Source of the DNA: Clytia hemisphaerica
Taxonomy: Eukaryota > Cnidaria > Hydrozoa > Leptothecata > Clytiidae
Direction: 5' to 3'
Length of the DNA stretch: 64,000 nucleotides
NCBI GenBank assembly: GCA_902728285.1
Contig: CACVBU010001004.1
Span: 529,737 to 593,736 of the forward strand
Below the pieces are notes generated by a model. That model saw only the letters and a list, made by a program, of their open reading frames with translations, did not search any database and had not been told where the DNA came from. The position numbers and the translations under genes are program-made. This document shows positions 36,386-48,174 of this stretch, in pieces; position 1 is the first letter of the stretch; each line of letters opens with the position of its first letter.

Positions 36386-37590
36386 GACCTTTTCGCCTTT
36401 TCATCCGCCATCTTGAATTGTATGCGAAAATAGAGGAATGAAAAGCCGTAGTTGGATTTAGTTGGAAAATATGCAAAACATATGCAAGTTTACACAAAGA
36501 TTAAAAAGACAACAAAGCATCTTATAAAGAATTATAATAATCATTAGAACAATAAAACTAAAAGATGGAATTTCTTATTTCCAAAAAGAAATATTTACAG
36601 AACAACAAAAGCCTTTTAGAAATATGTTCTTGAAGACATTGCATATTCTGTTTTCATGCCATTAAAAAATTCCACCAAGACGGAGTACACACATCAAACT
36701 TTCAAAACACGCAAACTGAAAGCAGTACCTTTAAGTGGATAAATTTTCGCGTGTACTAATTTTTGCGAGACGAGAATTTAAAGATTTTGCGTGATTAAAT
36801 TTCGAGAATCAAGGGTCTTTAAAATTTTCGCGTGGATTAAATTTTGTGAAAATGGCCTTCTTTATTTAATTTCGCGACTATATAAATTGTAACTATAAAA
36901 GAGATGTGTTTTTTAATCGAACAAAGGCAGACAAAGTCACTCAAAAGCTTTCAAAAAACTCCAAAGAAAGTACATTTAGGAGTTTACTAGAGTTTATAAT
37001 TGAAATGAAGAATTGAACTTGTAATATAATAATTTGATTTCTTTCTTTGATTTCGCGAACTTGTATTTTCGCGATTGTGAAATTCCAAATAATTTCGTGT
37101 GGACTAATTTTTGCGAATCAAAGGCCTTCAAAATTTTCGCGTGGACTAAATTTCACGAAAATGGCCAAAATTCGCGAAAAACGCGAAAATTAATCCACAC
37201 GAAAATTTATCCACTTAAGGTAATTATGACGTCACACTCAGCGGGTTCAGATCAATGTTTTGATTTGATCGTTTGGTGGTTCTATTCCCAGGAGAATAAT
37301 TTACCGTCAGCCAAATAAGGATTATTTTTGTTCCTTTGCGGGTGATTTTTCAGCTTGAGTTTATGTCTAATGTTATGGTTTTTTGAAGTGCTTGTTCCAA
37401 GAGATGAGCGAATTTGATTATTTCTAGTTTTCAAAAGAAGCAAATTTAATCTTTCTTCTACAAGATTACACTTTAATATAATGCCAATTATGCATGTAAG
37501 TTTTATATTAATACTTTCTTTTTGCATATGTTTTGCATACTTTCTAACGATAACCATAATTTTTGCATACAATTCAATATGGCGGATGGA
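36386..37590. mobile_element. GACCTTTTCGCC family TIR element, copy I (interrupted, right end lost)
   Basis: After TA (36384-36385) it reads GACCTTTTCGCCTTTTCATC CGCCATCTTG. The right side has CAATTCAATATGGCGGATGG, the reverse complement of the left inner end, but the last bases are replaced by the duplicated 58-bp segment. Internal landmarks (ATGCAAAACATATGCAAGTT, ACGTCACAC, CAGGAGAATAATTTACCGTC) recur in copies II and III. A 493-bp element is nested inside at 36728-37220. No transposase frame. Confidence 0.8.
36728..37220. mobile_element. nested TIR element (CCTTTAAGTGGATAAATTTT ends)
   Basis: Left CCTTTAAGTGGATAAATTTT CGCGTG, and the right end in reverse CCTTAAGTGGATAAATTTTC GTGTGG. TA lies on both sides (36726-36727 and 37221-37222). 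The related element near 63 kb reads GCAGTAATTATG with a single TA exactly where this insertion sits, so the ends and the TA duplication are set by comparison, not just by symmetry. The interior carries repeated TTTTCGCGTGGACTAA words and no coding frame. Confidence 0.9.
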
Positions 37591-37671
37591 AATAAAATAC
37601 CTATGAATCAACTTCAAGCTTCCACATAAAAAATGAGAAGTATACCATAGATTTTCGTTACTTTCCTGCAG

Positions 37672-37950
37672 TTTCCTGCAGGTTTCCTTGATTCCCCTTG
37701 GATTTATGTTTCTCTTGCCAGAGATCTCCCGCCACCTGCGGGTTTACCAGGTTTTCCTGCAGCTTTCCTTGATTCCCCTTGAATTTATGTTTCTCTTATA
37801 TCATAGATCTCTCGTCGCTGCCTGTGGGCTTTCCTGGTTGTTCCTGTGGGTTTCCTCGGTTCCCCTTGGATTAATATTTCTCTTGTAAGAGATTTTCCGC
37901 TGCAGCCTGTGGGTTTATTAGGTTTTCTTGCGGTTTCTATAGATTCCTCA
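37672..37950. repeat. degenerate tandem repeat, about 85-bp unit, 3.5 copies
   Basis: Units begin near 37672, 37751 and 37836, with a partial unit from 37921. Each has a GTTTTCCTGCAG-like start, TTGATTCCCCTTGGATTTAT, GTTTCTCTT, and a GAGATCTCCCGCC..CCTGTGGGTTTA-like end. Related words in reverse (CCCGCAGGCAAAACTGGAAA) occur at about 38199-38222. Confidence 0.8.
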
Positions 37951-38267
37951 CTAGTCACAGCAACACGGCTTTCATAGAAGTACAGTAAAGTCTCTAGAAC
38001 TCCAACCCTCAAAGGGGAATCAAAAAAATTGCCAGAGTTAAGAGGACATTCCAGTTAGGAAGAACGAAATTACTTGTCGTTGTTCTGACGTAAAGGGAAG
38101 GCTTAAACCCTATTTATATATTTGAATTACTATTACCGAAATTGGTGACAGGATTGGTGGTTTTGATAACTAAAGATTAATTAATTAACTGCAGGGAACC
38201 CGCAGGCAAAACTGGAAACCCGCAAGCGGCAAGATTTGAGGTTTTGAAAATTAAAATTTTATAAAAC

Positions 38268-38570
38268 CCGGGTGATCTTTCAGCTTGAGTTTATGTCTAT
38301 AATGTTATAGTTTTTTGAAGTGCTTGTTCCAAGAGATGAGCGAATTTGATTATTTCTAGTTTTCAAAAGAAGCAAATTTAATCTTTCTTCTACTACAAGA
38401 TTACACTTTAATATAATGCCAATTATGCATGTAAGTTTTATATTAATATTTTCTTTTTGCATATGTTTTGCATACTTTCTAAGGGAATTTCACCACGGCA
38501 ATTTGGCCACCATAACTTTTGCATACAATTCAATATGGCGGATGGAAAGACAAAAAGGTCTATCGAACGT
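38268..38570. mobile_element. GACCTTTTCGCC family, copy II (right half)
   Basis: Begins inside the family consensus at GGGTGATCTTTCAGCTTGAG and continues through AGAGATGAGCGAATTTGATT and ATGCCAATTATGCATGTAAG to the intact right inverted repeat ATGGCGGATGGAAAGACAAA AAGGTC, followed by TA (38571-38572). The left half is missing. It gives the terminus that copy I has lost. Confidence 0.8.
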
Positions 38571-38780
38571 TCGATTGGTTGCCGCCTGGTATGTATACAA
38601 AAAATGCCTATCTATTTTCTCCTTGAATCTTGGATTCGTGTTTCTTTTAATAATTACTGCAAATTTGCGGTATATATATGAAAAGATTAAAAGCAATGTT
38701 TATACCACAATCGCGGTAAAAAATTACTACCAGATTCCTTGACTGACTAACTATCAAGAGCAGCCAACGGCTAGAAATTA

Positions 38781-39016
38781 CCGTCAACCGCTCTAACTTG
38801 GGACTATCTGACAAAACTTGGGACTATCTGACAAAACATGGGACGGCAATTCGGCCACCATTTCACCGAACCTCCAAAGTCATTTGATTTGAGTTAAGGG
38901 ACGGCGTATTTAAAATGCACGATTTCTCTTTCATTTTTACAGTAAGTGAAAATACAGACCAGATGCAACAGTCCCATGTTTCGACCAATCGTCCCAAGTT
39001 AGAGCAGAGTTGACGG
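38781..39016. mobile_element. TIR element with CCGTCAACCGCTCTAACTTG ends
   Basis: Left CCGTCAACCGCTCTAACTTG GGAC, and the right end in reverse CCGTCAACTCTGCTCTAACT TGGGAC, between TA dinucleotides at 38779-38780 and 39017-39018. ACTTGGGACTATCTGACAAA is directly repeated next to the left end. 236 bp, no coding frame. Confidence 0.75.
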
Positions 39017-39020
39017 TACA

Positions 39021-39455
39021 AATTATCTATTCTAAAAGGCAAATTTCTCTGGAAAAATGTATCTGTTCTTTTCTTGCCAGACTCCTGGGTAAACTTATCT
39101 GTTCTTGAAAAAAATCAGGCTCTTGGAAATTTGCATCTGTTCTGAGGTTGAATCGAGATAACTGGAAAAATTCATCTGTTCTTATCTTATGTAATTTGAT
39201 TGAACGCCGAGATGTTCCTGGAAAAACAGCATCTATCCTTGGTTTAAACTTGGTCCTGGATTCTCTAGGCAGGGGGCGTCTGCGGCCTGCTGGAAGAAAA
39301 TAAATTTTTTCTCTAATTTATTGCTCCTGGATTTTTGGAACCTATTTCACACTCCTTCCTAGATTTTTTGAAGTGTTTGAAAGATAGCTGGCTCTTGGAT
39401 TTTACTCCAAAATTTCCTCTCCTGGAAAAATAGAACAGATATTTTCAAAAATTCC
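39021..39455. repeat. CTGGAAAAAT..ATCTGTTCTT repeat block
   Basis: Four or five degenerate units of roughly 50 bp carry TCTGGAAAAATGTATCTGTT-like words (39035-39180). The block ends with an inverted word, GGAAAAATAGAACAGATATT. It may be another decayed inverted-repeat element joined directly to the preceding one. Confidence 0.45.
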
Positions 39456-39907
39456 GCCGCTGCGCTGGCCTGGCTGCTCCTTAACTATGTACTATGAACT
39501 AACTATAAAAGCTATAAAAAACAAAACTAAAGCAAAGCAGCAATGTGCCACAGTACGACAGTAAATATAGCAACAGACAGAATGAGATATGAAAAGGCCA
39601 AATCAAATAAAGAGAGAATGAAAATAGTTCATACCTGACCAAAAGTTTTGCTTTTTCTAAACAGCTTTATCTTTGGATTTTGGTCCTAAAGACGACCAGG
39701 CCAGACGACTGACCTTTAATATTAAAAAAGTTTCTTGGACCGAAAAATAATGACTAGACTATGTACATGGAAAAAGTAAAGTATAAAGCAGATCTTTCAT
39801 ACCGATAATGTTTCTCTCACAAACATCTGAAGCATTTTTATTTTTCGGTGAGAGTTCAACGTTCAATGGATATGAAAAAGAGTCATGTCGTTATTTTTCC
39901 ATTCTAG

Positions 39908-39975
39908 CTTTTACCACTAACCGCCCTCAATCTTATTCAACCGCCCTGTCCGGGCGTGTGGAGGGGACGCACAGG
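39908..39975 (+). CDS. weak candidate internal exon, unassigned
   Basis: A less AT-rich 68-base stretch is preceded by TTTTTCCATTCTAG and followed by AGG|GTAAGTAG, both good splice sites. One frame reads FTTNRPQSYSTALSGRVEGT HR and exits in phase 0. It would be the only plus-strand gene piece in the window. There is no neighbouring exon and no family, so it could equally be a repeat fragment. Confidence 0.22.
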
Positions 39976-39979
39976 GTAA

Positions 39980-41273
39980 GTAGTCAGAGGGTTCTTCTTA
40001 TGACAAAAAATCATAGAAATACTTCATATCTAAATAATTTGTGAGGCCAAGTTTTCTTCAGAGAAAATATTTCTTCTTATCCAAGCTCTGTTTCTAATAC
40101 CATTTTTCGAACCTCAGCGGCACACCCCCGTCGGTTAGCAAGGGTAGTAGCCCCCCCCCCCGGGAGTTGTTAGTTTGTCGATTTGAAGTGAAATTTTAAG
40201 AGAGCCACCCTCGAAATTCATGTTTTGCATATTTTGATGACATATCAACACTTTTACTATATCGTAATATATATCAGTTAAACGAGTTTCTTCAAAAGAA
40301 ATCCTCTTCCTCTGACTCCCAAGTGTGTAACGGTAATTCGGTAATTATCCAGTCATTAATGAATTTTAAATGTTCTGAGTAAATTTAGGCCTTTAAAAAA
40401 CTTTCTTGATTTATTTTCAAATCACCCAAAGAAACAACTCCACCATATTCTTCTTAACCTCTTCAAAGATTTTTTGCTACAATACAATTGAGCTCTGATT
40501 ATTAATATGGGCTATGTATGATGCCCTGATGCCCCGCAGGGTATTACGTTTGGTAGATGATGGGCATTTGAAATACCCTGAACCCTCAGAGAGACTTTCA
40601 TCGTACAGCTAACTCCAGGATATTCACTGACATCCAAAAGTAAAGTAATACACCTGGTTGCAAAATTAAAGTCTGAAGACAATCACGCTTTTACTCGAAA
40701 TGTTTATGTGCTTTTGTTACATGATATTTAATGGCCCAGAGCTTTAGCTAGCATAAATAAAACAATAATTGAGATCTACAGCTTCGCGCTATATCGCTAT
40801 ATCTAGTCGGGAAAGACTATCAGTTTGATTTAGAACTTAGATTTTCGTTCAGACCGCAATGTTCGTTCCAGGCTAGCTCTCAACAATGTGGTTGGATTTC
40901 TGCGAAACTTTCTTTCAAAATCTTATCGAGAAAGAAGAAGGATGCTTGTATACAATTTCTGTTTAATTTTTTTTTTGTCATTTAACTGTGTTGTGGCAAC
41001 ATCTCTCCTGCTTCCAAGTACCATGAACAATAAGGATTAATTTTTGAAAGGTATGTTGGTTTTTTCTGGCCGTCAAAATAGATTTACCTCACTCGCAGAC
41101 AAACATGAAAAGACTCAAAGTGAGGAACAAAAAAAGACTGCTGACTGCTTTGATTCTTCTATAAACAACATCCACTTCGCGCATAGAAAATGTCCCGGTG
41201 TAACCCGTACTTAAAAACAAATATCAAGTACCTTAAAAGCAGAGAGTCACAGCTGTATTCCTTTAAGCACACG
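39980..41273. other. gene-free spacer
   Basis: Contains a C-run at 40149-40161. No exon or bounded element recognised. Confidence 0.4.
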
Positions 41274-42231
41274 TACGATGGCCCCTAAGGCTCACCACGC
41301 ACTTCCAGTTCTTATAAAATTTGTGAACTAGAACTGTCTAGGGTCATGGCCCAGAAGGCTCACGAGACACTGCGCACTTCCGACTTTTTTTGTGACGACA
41401 CTGCGCACTTCTAAAAATATTTTAGAGACGCAAAAGTCTCTCTCGAAAGATATCCGTAATGGTCAGCAAAATAGATACCGAGTTTTAATAAATGAGTTGA
41501 TGATAATATAACGAAGAGGATCGGAAATCCCGAGTTAAAGAACCGAGTTACGAAAAAAACGAGTTATGACGTTATTTTCGGAAATAAATATTGACGTCAT
41601 TTTACATCTACCTTATGAAGTCATTCTCAATTTCGTAACTCGGTTTTTTTCCTTGAATTTGAAATTTCGAGTTAATTCTGGTATTTTAACTCGAGTATTT
41701 TTCCTCCCTTTGAATTTTCGAGTTATTTCTCGTTTTTTAACTCAACTTCAATTTTCGTTCTTTTAGATTTTCGAGTTATTTTCCTTCTTGTAGATTCTCG
41801 ACTCGATTTATTTTGGCGTTCCCAGCAGAAGGCTCGAAAACACGCACTTCTAGTTTTCACAAAATTGATATTTGGTCACTTTTTTCTTCCCCGATTTAAG
41901 CCCGAAAAATTCCCCGATTTTTACCACTGAGGGGAAGTTTTGCTGACTAGCACTTAACTCGGAAATTTTAACCTGTAACTCTTGATATGAACAACTCGGA
42001 AGAATTAACTCGTTTTGCGCAACTCGACATTCATTTTAAAGACCAAAAAAAATTTCATTGCGCGGGCCGCTCGCTTGGAAATTTCTCGCCGTGACAAAAA
42101 GTCAGAAGTGCGCAGTGTCACTTGAGCCTTCTAGGCCATTGACCCTAGACAGTTCTAGTTCACAAATTTTATAAGAACTGGAAGTGCGTGAAAACTAGAA
42201 GTGTGTGTTTTGAGCCTTCTGGGCCATCGTA
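41274..42231. mobile_element. 958-bp inverted-repeat element (CGATGGCCC ends)
   Basis: Between TA dinucleotides, the left end reads CGATGGCCCCTAAGGCTCAC and the right end in reverse CGATGGCCCAGAAGGCTCAA. The arms extend about 140 bp with interruptions. Both carry CGCACTTCCAGTTCTTATAA, GAACTAGAACTGTCTAGGGT and a GACACTGCGCACTTC-like word. The middle (41520-42040) is full of CGAGTTA/TAACTCG words in both directions and contains a stray internal copy of the arm (CAGAAGGCTCGAAAACACGC at 41826). The open frame at 41.6 kb is part of this middle and not a gene. Confidence 0.75.
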
Positions 42232-42550
42232 CACACGCCGCGAGCGCCTTAATCTCCAACTAGAAGTTATCTTGCGATCGCAGCGCGTGCCTTTGTGGAT
42301 CCCCGGCTTTAGGTTATTTCTTTACATTCGTGGTTGGATTCTAGAATTGCGCGATTGCTTGAGGAATTTCAAAAATGGAGGTTTTTGCAGTTTTTGGTGG
42401 GAAAATGAAAAAAATGTTCCAGTTTTAGCTACCGACCGACCGACCCATTTTTCAAAGCTTCTAGGACACGAACCAAACAATCAATTGGGCCTGGCCCTTG
42501 GAATTTCCTTCAAGACCCCTGCGCTCAATAGGATTTATCATCGAACAGCT

Positions 42551-42890
42551 CGATGACAGATCGAGATGTGATTGATGGATTACTTATTGATCCGGATAGG
42601 AGATCGATCAAAGATCGATACTCAAGATTTTATAAACTTATGATTAATTATCGATTATACATCGATCTATCATCGATGGATCTTTTATCGATCATATTGA
42701 TTTTATCGATTCTTTCTAAAGATTGGGCTCTATTGATTTGCAATCGATATACTCGATTGAACTACTTATACTAGCTCAATAAATAATCGGCAAAGGATCA
42801 ATACTCAAGACTGTTTTATGGCTGAATCCTCTATCAATCTCCTATCCGGATCGATAAGTAATCCATCAATCACATATCAATCTGTCATCA
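42551..42890. mobile_element. GATC-rich foldback element
   Basis: Left GATGACAGATCGAGATGTGA TTGATGGATTACTTATTGAT CCGGATAGGAGAT. The right end in reverse carries the same series with four or five differences, so the arms are about 55 bp. The middle is dominated by ATCGAT words. No coding frame is accepted, and the target duplication is unclear. Confidence 0.7.
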
Positions 42891-42894
42891 ACCC

Positions 42895-45796
42895 ATCCCG
42901 ATGATCGATAGGATCGATCACATAGGTCTGGTTCCGTCTTAAAATGTAAATACGTTTGTAAAATACACTTTTTTAGAGGAGGCATTGAAAATTCCATGTT
43001 TTTTCTCATTTTTCAGAAAATAGGGGATGCATAAGATTTTTTATATTGTTGCTGTAAAATCAAAAGGTCTACAGTATTGCTGGTATTTTATTGGTATGAT
43101 TGTCGTTTTACTGGCTAGTTCGAAATACAACTCAACTCTCTCAAAAGAACGTGGAAATAGAGCAACAGTACTGAGGCCAGAAAGATTATATCATTTAACC
43201 CAGAATTCCCTCTCACCAAACCACTTTCAAAAAGTAACCCAGGAGGGGTAGTGGGTTTGAGTCTGCCCTAAAATTTAAGAACCTTTGTTTTAATCCCAGA
43301 TGCGTCCAAAAAAGCAGTAGCACAAAACAAGTCAGGAGAAGTTTTAACTTAGGCGAGAACTGACTTGGGTGTAATCAGTGAAAAAATGACCACCCTGGAG
43401 AGGGTTTATTTTCAGACAGATACTAATAATATTTTTGTTTTCTTTACATTGTCCTGGTCTGCTCAATCAACCTTAAAGGCAACAGAAGATCAATATTGGT
43501 ACCCAATTTTAGGTGAGTTCTCTGTCACTTTCTCAGATTGAAGTTGAAGATAACACTTGAGTGATTCTAAATAATCACACCTTTTCCAAAAACATACCTG
43601 ACCTTTACTATGAGCGTACTGATGCCACTTTTTTCATCAACTCTTCAAGCCCTACCAGTTGGTCATATTAGAATTTCCAACCTCCATATTTTCGTTTGTA
43701 AGAAGGGGACCCTTGATGACCATTTCAGTCCAGTCCCTGTGGGGCCCAAACAGGGCCTGTTTGGCCCGTCAACCCTGTGGATTTCTAAATCCTACGTATC
43801 AGTGGGAATAAAAAACACTAAGAGAATTTTTCTATTGAAAGGTGGTCTGAACCCCTTCAAAAGAGGGGGGTCTGGAGAAAAAGCTTCATAGAAAGGAGAT
43901 GCAACAAATATTTATGTTATATAATTAATGAAACTCCTTGGCAGTGATAGAATTAAGTAATTATTCTTTGTAGGGGGCTCAATTGTATAGTAGAATCACA
44001 TCAACAGATTAATGTTGTTTTATTTTAACACTCCCCTTTTAATTGAAGATCTTGCGATGTATACATTTAATATATTGAATTTTTCCTGTTTTAGTTATCA
44101 TTGCATCATCATCAGGTGGAGTGCAACAATAGTATAAATCAGCGAACTTGTATCTATTCAGCTTATACGGATTTACTCGGCAAACTCGGCTAAACTTGAA
44201 TCTACTCGGCTCAGATTTATATAGCGAATTCAACCCATCTTGCAGCTTACTCAGCCAATTCGAATTCCTTGTGTTTGCTCGGTTCCAAGGCATGATTTTT
44301 GCAATCCCACCGTGCGAAATTTGTACGAGTAAGGACTAAAACCCGGTCTTCAAGGAAGCGAAAACAAACTAGATATGACAAAGCCCTGTTTATTGTTTTT
44401 TAGACTCTGAGCCTTCATGCCCTTGGGCCTCTTGTTTCTTATTGGTTCCAATTTATCGATACACTAATAAAGTTCGAAAGTTTATCAGCTGTAAGTTGTA
44501 ACGCAAGCAACATGGGAATTAAATTGCGTGAACTTTTCCGTGTAATCACATCTTTTGACTGCATTGATATAATTTTGCAACCCGCGTATTGAATCCTGCT
44601 GGGTACACAATAACAGGCTTGATGACCCTGGTTTGCATTTCTTTATGTCCTTTATCGACAGAATATCGATAATTAATTAATTAGAAGCATCACAATTCTT
44701 AAAACACCCCTGTGTCACATACCCGATGGGACCCAAGACCTACCGTTAAAAGCACAGGCCGAAATCATATATCGACCTGTGCCGAGCTATCCAGATTCTA
44801 TTCAGCGTGCAATCAACGAAGAGAAAAGTAACCATGACGACAATCCAAGATCTTGGATTAAGTTCAAAGTTGATATGATAGGCGCGGGAAACTTTTAAGA
44901 TATTCCTCTTGTCACTTTTTGTTAAGGCTTGGGGACACAAGAAGTTTTTATCGCGTTGGTGCAATGCAACACGCTCCATCCCACCAACACAAGAAAAAAG
45001 TGCATGCCTTATGGTTTCTTTTTTTGTTTCATGGGACAAAAAGTGAGGGAAATACCCAAGTAGTATATTATACAAACGGCTCGTCATATACCAGGTCCTT
45101 TGCCCTTAAGGGAGTTTGTTTTGAGCTAGTGAATTTCTTTTGTTGTTGCTTTAAAAAATAATTAGCGTATAATTTTCTAGCGATTCTAATGATATAACGG
45201 CATCATGACCGCATAATTAGATTAAAAGCTAAAGTGCACGAAAATAAGAAATCAAATCTGTCTTTGATGAATTTCTATCAAATTTTTTAGAAATAATTGG
45301 TATCATTGTGATGAGAATTTTTCAGACTACAAGTTAGTGTAAAATTTGTTACTTGATACTGAAAGTTTAAAAAGTAATGGATCAAAAACGAAAAACATAA
45401 AACCACCTTTATAAACACAGCATATAGAAACCAACCCTCTTCGCATGGCGAGCCGTTTTTTTCTGAACTTTTTGTAACGACCAAATTAAAGCTAAAACAA
45501 AGGAGTTTTCAATAAACACGATCAGAACACTTCGGGTAACCAGAGAAGCACTTTTTCTATTCCATTCCATTTCTCTGATTGAAGTAAAGTAACATTACCA
45601 TAATTACAGTAATATTTTTTTAGTAATTACTGTTATATATTTGGGAATCATGTAGAAGATTTATTTTGAAAGAAACTTATTCGTTAATAATAAACATGTC
45701 TATTGATACAGTCTGCTAGACATTAATATGGTAATATTTACTCTTCATCTTTGATTCTTTCTACAGTGATTAGATTGACACATGCGCGATAAAATT
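42895..45796. other. gene-free region
   Basis: No supported exon. 44150-44290 has recurring CTCGGC / ACTCGGCAAACTCGGC words, probably decayed repeat. The longest open frames here lack splice context and show no known motifs. Confidence 0.35.
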
Positions 45797-46047
45797 TCTT
45801 TACTTGGTCCCCAGAGGTTGAAATGTTCCTCGAAAACTCAACCTCTGATACTCCGGGTACCCAAGACCCACTGGAAAATTTGGCCAAAATACCATCCCGG
45901 TGAGAAAAATAACCACTTTCATAACCCATTTAAAACTCAATGTAAAAAATTGCACTCCGAAACCATCCCTACTAGATTTTTTGACCTGAGAACAATAGAA
46001 TTTTTAACACCATTGGAATTTCGATAGAAAATGTCAATCCTACTGTG
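45797..46047 (-). repeat. dispersed repeat, copy 2 (partner at 6607-6842)
   Basis: Read on the minus strand it repeats the order of landmarks of the 6607-6842 copy: AAATTCTATTGTTC, AAAAATCTAGTAGGGATGG, GGAGTGCAA, CCAAATTTTCCAGTGGG. Similarity looks moderate, so both copies are old. Confidence 0.6.
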
Positions 46048-46049
46048 GG

Positions 46050-48174
46050 AAGAGGGTAATGTGAGAAAAAAGTGTCTTAAAAGTCACATCTCATTCAGGC
46101 CTTATTCAATTCATCAGAAACACTTTTTCAAAATTATCAAAATACAAAATAAAAATTTCATTTGAGGTTATTTCATCTAATAAGAATACAACCATGTTAG
46201 ATAATAAGATTTCATTCCAATGTTTTGAAAAAGTACACTCTGCTCTTATGGCATTCTGAAGTTTTGGTGCACAATTGTCATGGATTCCTTATTCTCCTAG
46301 TTTATATCACAATGTATAATCTCACACTTTGATTCCAACGGTATACAATCAACATTAAGTTCTTGGCTGAAAAATTCGTAACAGGTCGCTGATTATTATC
46401 AAGACACCTGTTTCTTAGATATTCCTTGGGTCGTTGCACCACCTTTCTTTTTGTATGAAAAAGTCACATAGACTTCGTACCCTGGAGTTTTTAATTAATT
46501 TGGAAATGTATAATTCTTTTCCTATACCAAATAAGAGAATTAGCAAAAAATTATGAAATAATAACTGAACACAATTTACAATGACTTTAAGATTAAAATT
46601 TAGGGATAAAAATAATTAGACACGAAAATTGACACATTGCAATATCACCAATAAGCAGCAGTAAGAGGAGATAACATTTCTGATAGCGAATTTTTATAAG
46701 CTGTCTCAGAAAACCGATCCCTTGTTGAACGGGGACGTACCCAAAAAATATACAACTTTGAGTAACTTTCCATTGTCCTTCATGTTAATGTTTGTTACCA
46801 GGGAAACGTCTGTACGGGGAAAAGTCTGGTCGAGCATTTTCCCGCATTTTCCCGCTTGGGGAAACGTGGCAAGTGGCGGAAGTGGCGTTCGGAGAAACGT
46901 CCGCGATAATCTTATCCACATTCTTTTTGTGTTTGATGTTTGATGGTAAACTGTAAACACAACTTCTGGATGCCCCAACCAAGGATTTATTATACACTGG
47001 ATATACAAGTAACAGATTTTTGCCGATTTCTCGTGTACTAGCTATGTCCGCAGTAATGATATTATTGTTCACTCTCCTTCCCTCATTAAATGATTTTTCG
47101 AAGCATTTTTATTGCATTTCTTATCGAAAATCACTCATCCAATTCCCAAAAGAGACTTAAAACTTTCCTGTGAGAGTCAGATTCTTTCACTTAATTGCTA
47201 ATTATAAGTCGTTATGACGTTTCAAGCTGTGAGAAAGATGCAAAAGACGTGTCGTGTATAAGAAATTTAATGTTGACACCGGAAATTTTCAAACTTCAAC
47301 CTCAAAAAAACCACTTTGCCACCACAGTGGAGCCAAGACACTCAAGTCTTATGTATGTTAATTTAGTCTCTTCTGGGGACAGTCTTGGAAAGATATTTCC
47401 AATTGAAAATTTCGTGTCACTATAAGCATTTTGCGTGAATTTCTTGTCTAATGATGTTTTTCTCACATTACATTTCACAAATGTATCCAGCTCGGAATGC
47501 TAGCCTTACTTTCAAACTTTTTTTCTGCAAATGTACAAAAATAAAGAGCTAGAGAACTTTTTAAAAATAAGACTGATAAACATTTTTTTAAATTAGACAT
47601 CTTCGAGCCGCCATGACAGTTGTCCTTTGCGGACAAAGCTAGAACATCAATTGTTTTCTGAAACAATGAAAATACAATGATCGCTCTCCATCGTTTTATG
47701 AGTCGTTTATCCAGTGTATAATAAATCTTTGCCCCAACCTAATTCAACTTCATATTCATTTACTTAGTTTGCTTTTTCTATGTCAGTAATGCAAGTTGAT
47801 GGATACGATGCTGATAAAAGAGATCATACATTCTCTGAGAAAGTATCAAAAATTGTTTATTTTGTGGTATACCTTGCTCTGTTGTTGTATCTTTGTGGAC
47901 TATCAGATCTCGCCCGAATAATATACTGTTTTGCCTCACATATCTAGACGATGATAAAGACAGTCATGTACAGTCACTATATTTTTGTACGACGGTATAA
48001 AAATCCCAAAATTGACGATGTGCTTCCATAATACGAACTTTTATGAAGATGACCAGCATACGCTGATTGAAGCATTTTTACAAAAAGCGTCTCTATGCTT
48101 GTTACCAATCTCCTCAAAAGCTTTCCACGTCACTAAGGGTTGATATGTACATCGTTATACAAACTCGAAGACCT
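46050..48174. other. gene-free region
   Basis: A less AT-rich patch at 46800-46910 (TTTCCCGC repeated; GGAAACGT) stands out, but no exon or element can be defined. Otherwise nothing. Confidence 0.35.

Noticed and set aside
44746..45087. 113-codon minus-strand frame
   Set aside because: No known motif or good splice signals; considered chance.
46706..47072. Overlapping frames on both strands at a less AT-rich patch
   Set aside because: Frames on both strands are equally open, and no domain or splice evidence favours either.
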